A model generated the notes under the pieces. That model was not told where the DNA came from. It searched no databases and saw only the letters and a program-made list of their open reading frames with translations. From positions 1 through 6,073 of the forward strand of contig JAJFHR010000331.1 of NCBI GenBank assembly GCA_021775515.1: a DNA stretch of 6,073 nucleotides, in the 5' to 3' direction. Source of the stretch: Hyphomicrobiales bacterium. GTDB lineage: Bacteria > Pseudomonadota > Alphaproteobacteria > Rhizobiales > JAJFHR01. The translations under genes and the position numbers were made by a program. This document shows positions 5,702-6,073 of this stretch, piece after piece; the first letter of the stretch is position 1, and the number at the start of each line of letters is the position of its first letter.

Positions 5702-5743
5702 TGGTTCAATCTTGAGAATTTATGCGTTAATATCAGCACGTCA
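5673..5743. repeat. Inverted repeat in the moaE leader
   Basis: TGACTGTGCTG at 5673-5683 pairs with CAGCACGTCA at 5734-5743, giving ten pairs with one bulged T (5677), around a 50-base loop. It occupies most of the 106 bases between the nuclease-like gene and moaE. There is no following T-tract, and I do not recognise a known riboswitch in it. Confidence 0.4.
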
Positions 5744-5766
5744 GAATTCAGGGTGTACAGGGCGAA

Positions 5767-6073
5767 ATGATCAAAGTTCAAACAGAACCATTTGACAGCG
5801 GCGATGAGATTGCCAAAATAACTGCAGGCAATACCGCTATCGGCGGTATCGTTTCGTTTATTGGCACCGTGCGCGAAATGTCGGGGGGCTCGTCGATAAA
5901 AAGCATGACGCTGGAGCACTACCCCGGCATGACAGAAAAAGCTCTGGAAGAAATAGAAGCCGAAGCCAATCGCCGGTGGCCGCTGGAAACCTCATTGATC
6001 ATACACCGCTATGGAAAACTTATGCCGGGCGAAGGCATCGTGCTGGTCATTACCGCCTCAGCTCATCGCAAGG
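5767..6073 (+). CDS. moaE: Molybdopterin synthase catalytic (large) subunit MoaE, partial at 3' end
   Basis: The first 102 residues of MoaE, cut by the window edge. E. coli MoaE is 150 residues, so about a third is missing. MoaE and the thiocarboxylated small subunit MoaD convert cyclic pyranopterin monophosphate to molybdopterin in the cytoplasm, a step in molybdenum cofactor synthesis. Diagnostic parts are GGIVSFIGTVRE (26-37, with the conserved Arg36), LEHYPGMTEKALEEI (49-63, nearly identical to E. coli), RRWPL (69-73), IHRYGKLMPGEG (79-90) and SAHRK (98-102, with the conserved His-Arg pair). The catalytic lysines of the family lie beyond the window. AGGG at 5759-5762 is a short-spaced ribosome-binding site, and an in-frame TAA at 5728-5730 rules out a longer N-terminus. 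moaD, often the gene just before moaE, is not here. Confidence 0.95.
   Translation, partial: MIKVQTEPFDSGDEIAKITAGNTAIGGIVSFIGTVREMSGGSSIKSMTLEHYPGMTEKALEEIEAEANRRWPLETSLIIHRYGKLMPGEGIVLVITASAHRK

Noticed and set aside
5661..5766. A molybdenum-cofactor riboswitch before moaE
   Set aside because: A leader with inverted repeats before a Moco gene invites the idea, but I do not see the conserved core of the Moco RNA motif, and the region is short.
5697..5795. A 33-codon frame after a GGAGGG sequence in the moaE leader, overlapping moaE out of frame
   Set aside because: The GGAGGG touches the ATG with no spacing, and the peptide shows no pattern. It could at most be a leader peptide, which cannot be supported.

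Overview
The window reads as chromosomal DNA of an alphaproteobacterium, probably Hyphomicrobiales (Rhizobiales). This rests on recognised protein families (a PotABCD-type transporter in the alphaproteobacterial style, a DUF1194 protein, a DUF6460-like membrane protein, a four-cysteine thermonuclease-family protein) and on moderate base composition, roughly half GC by eye. All supported genes are on the + strand. I see no tRNA, rRNA, CRISPR array, insertion sequence or phage gene.

Region 1 (1-4681) is an ABC importer locus of the polyamine (PotABCD/PotFGHI) class. In order it holds the C-terminal TOBE part of the ATPase (partial at the window edge), a 147-base gap with a perfect 16-bp palindrome, the periplasmic substrate-binding protein, a strong hairpin terminator or attenuator, two inner-membrane permeases, and a secreted DUF1194 protein with a complete MIDAS metal-binding signature. 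A second good hairpin with a T-tract overlaps the DUF1194 stop codon and probably ends the operon. The binding protein would deliver substrate to the permease pair, and the ATPase dimer would drive uptake. The internal hairpin would let the binding protein be made in excess over the membrane subunits. Both permeases have enlarged first periplasmic loops, that of the first being very large.

Region 2 (4682-5660) holds a small two-helix membrane protein resembling DUF6460 and then an exported SNase-fold protein. The latter keeps the fold signatures but lacks the catalytic Arg/Glu/Arg set of staphylococcal nuclease. Its likely -10 element lies so close to the ATG that the mRNA may be leaderless.

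Region 3 (5661-6073) is a 106-base leader with two inverted repeats that cannot both form as simple hairpins, followed by the start of moaE (molybdopterin synthase large subunit), cut by the window end.

Most of the window is ordinary housekeeping or transport DNA. The points most worth following are the apparently catalysis-deficient SNase-family protein, the DUF1194 protein at the end of the transporter operon, the large periplasmic insertion in the first permease, and the palindrome and hairpins that appear to set expression levels.
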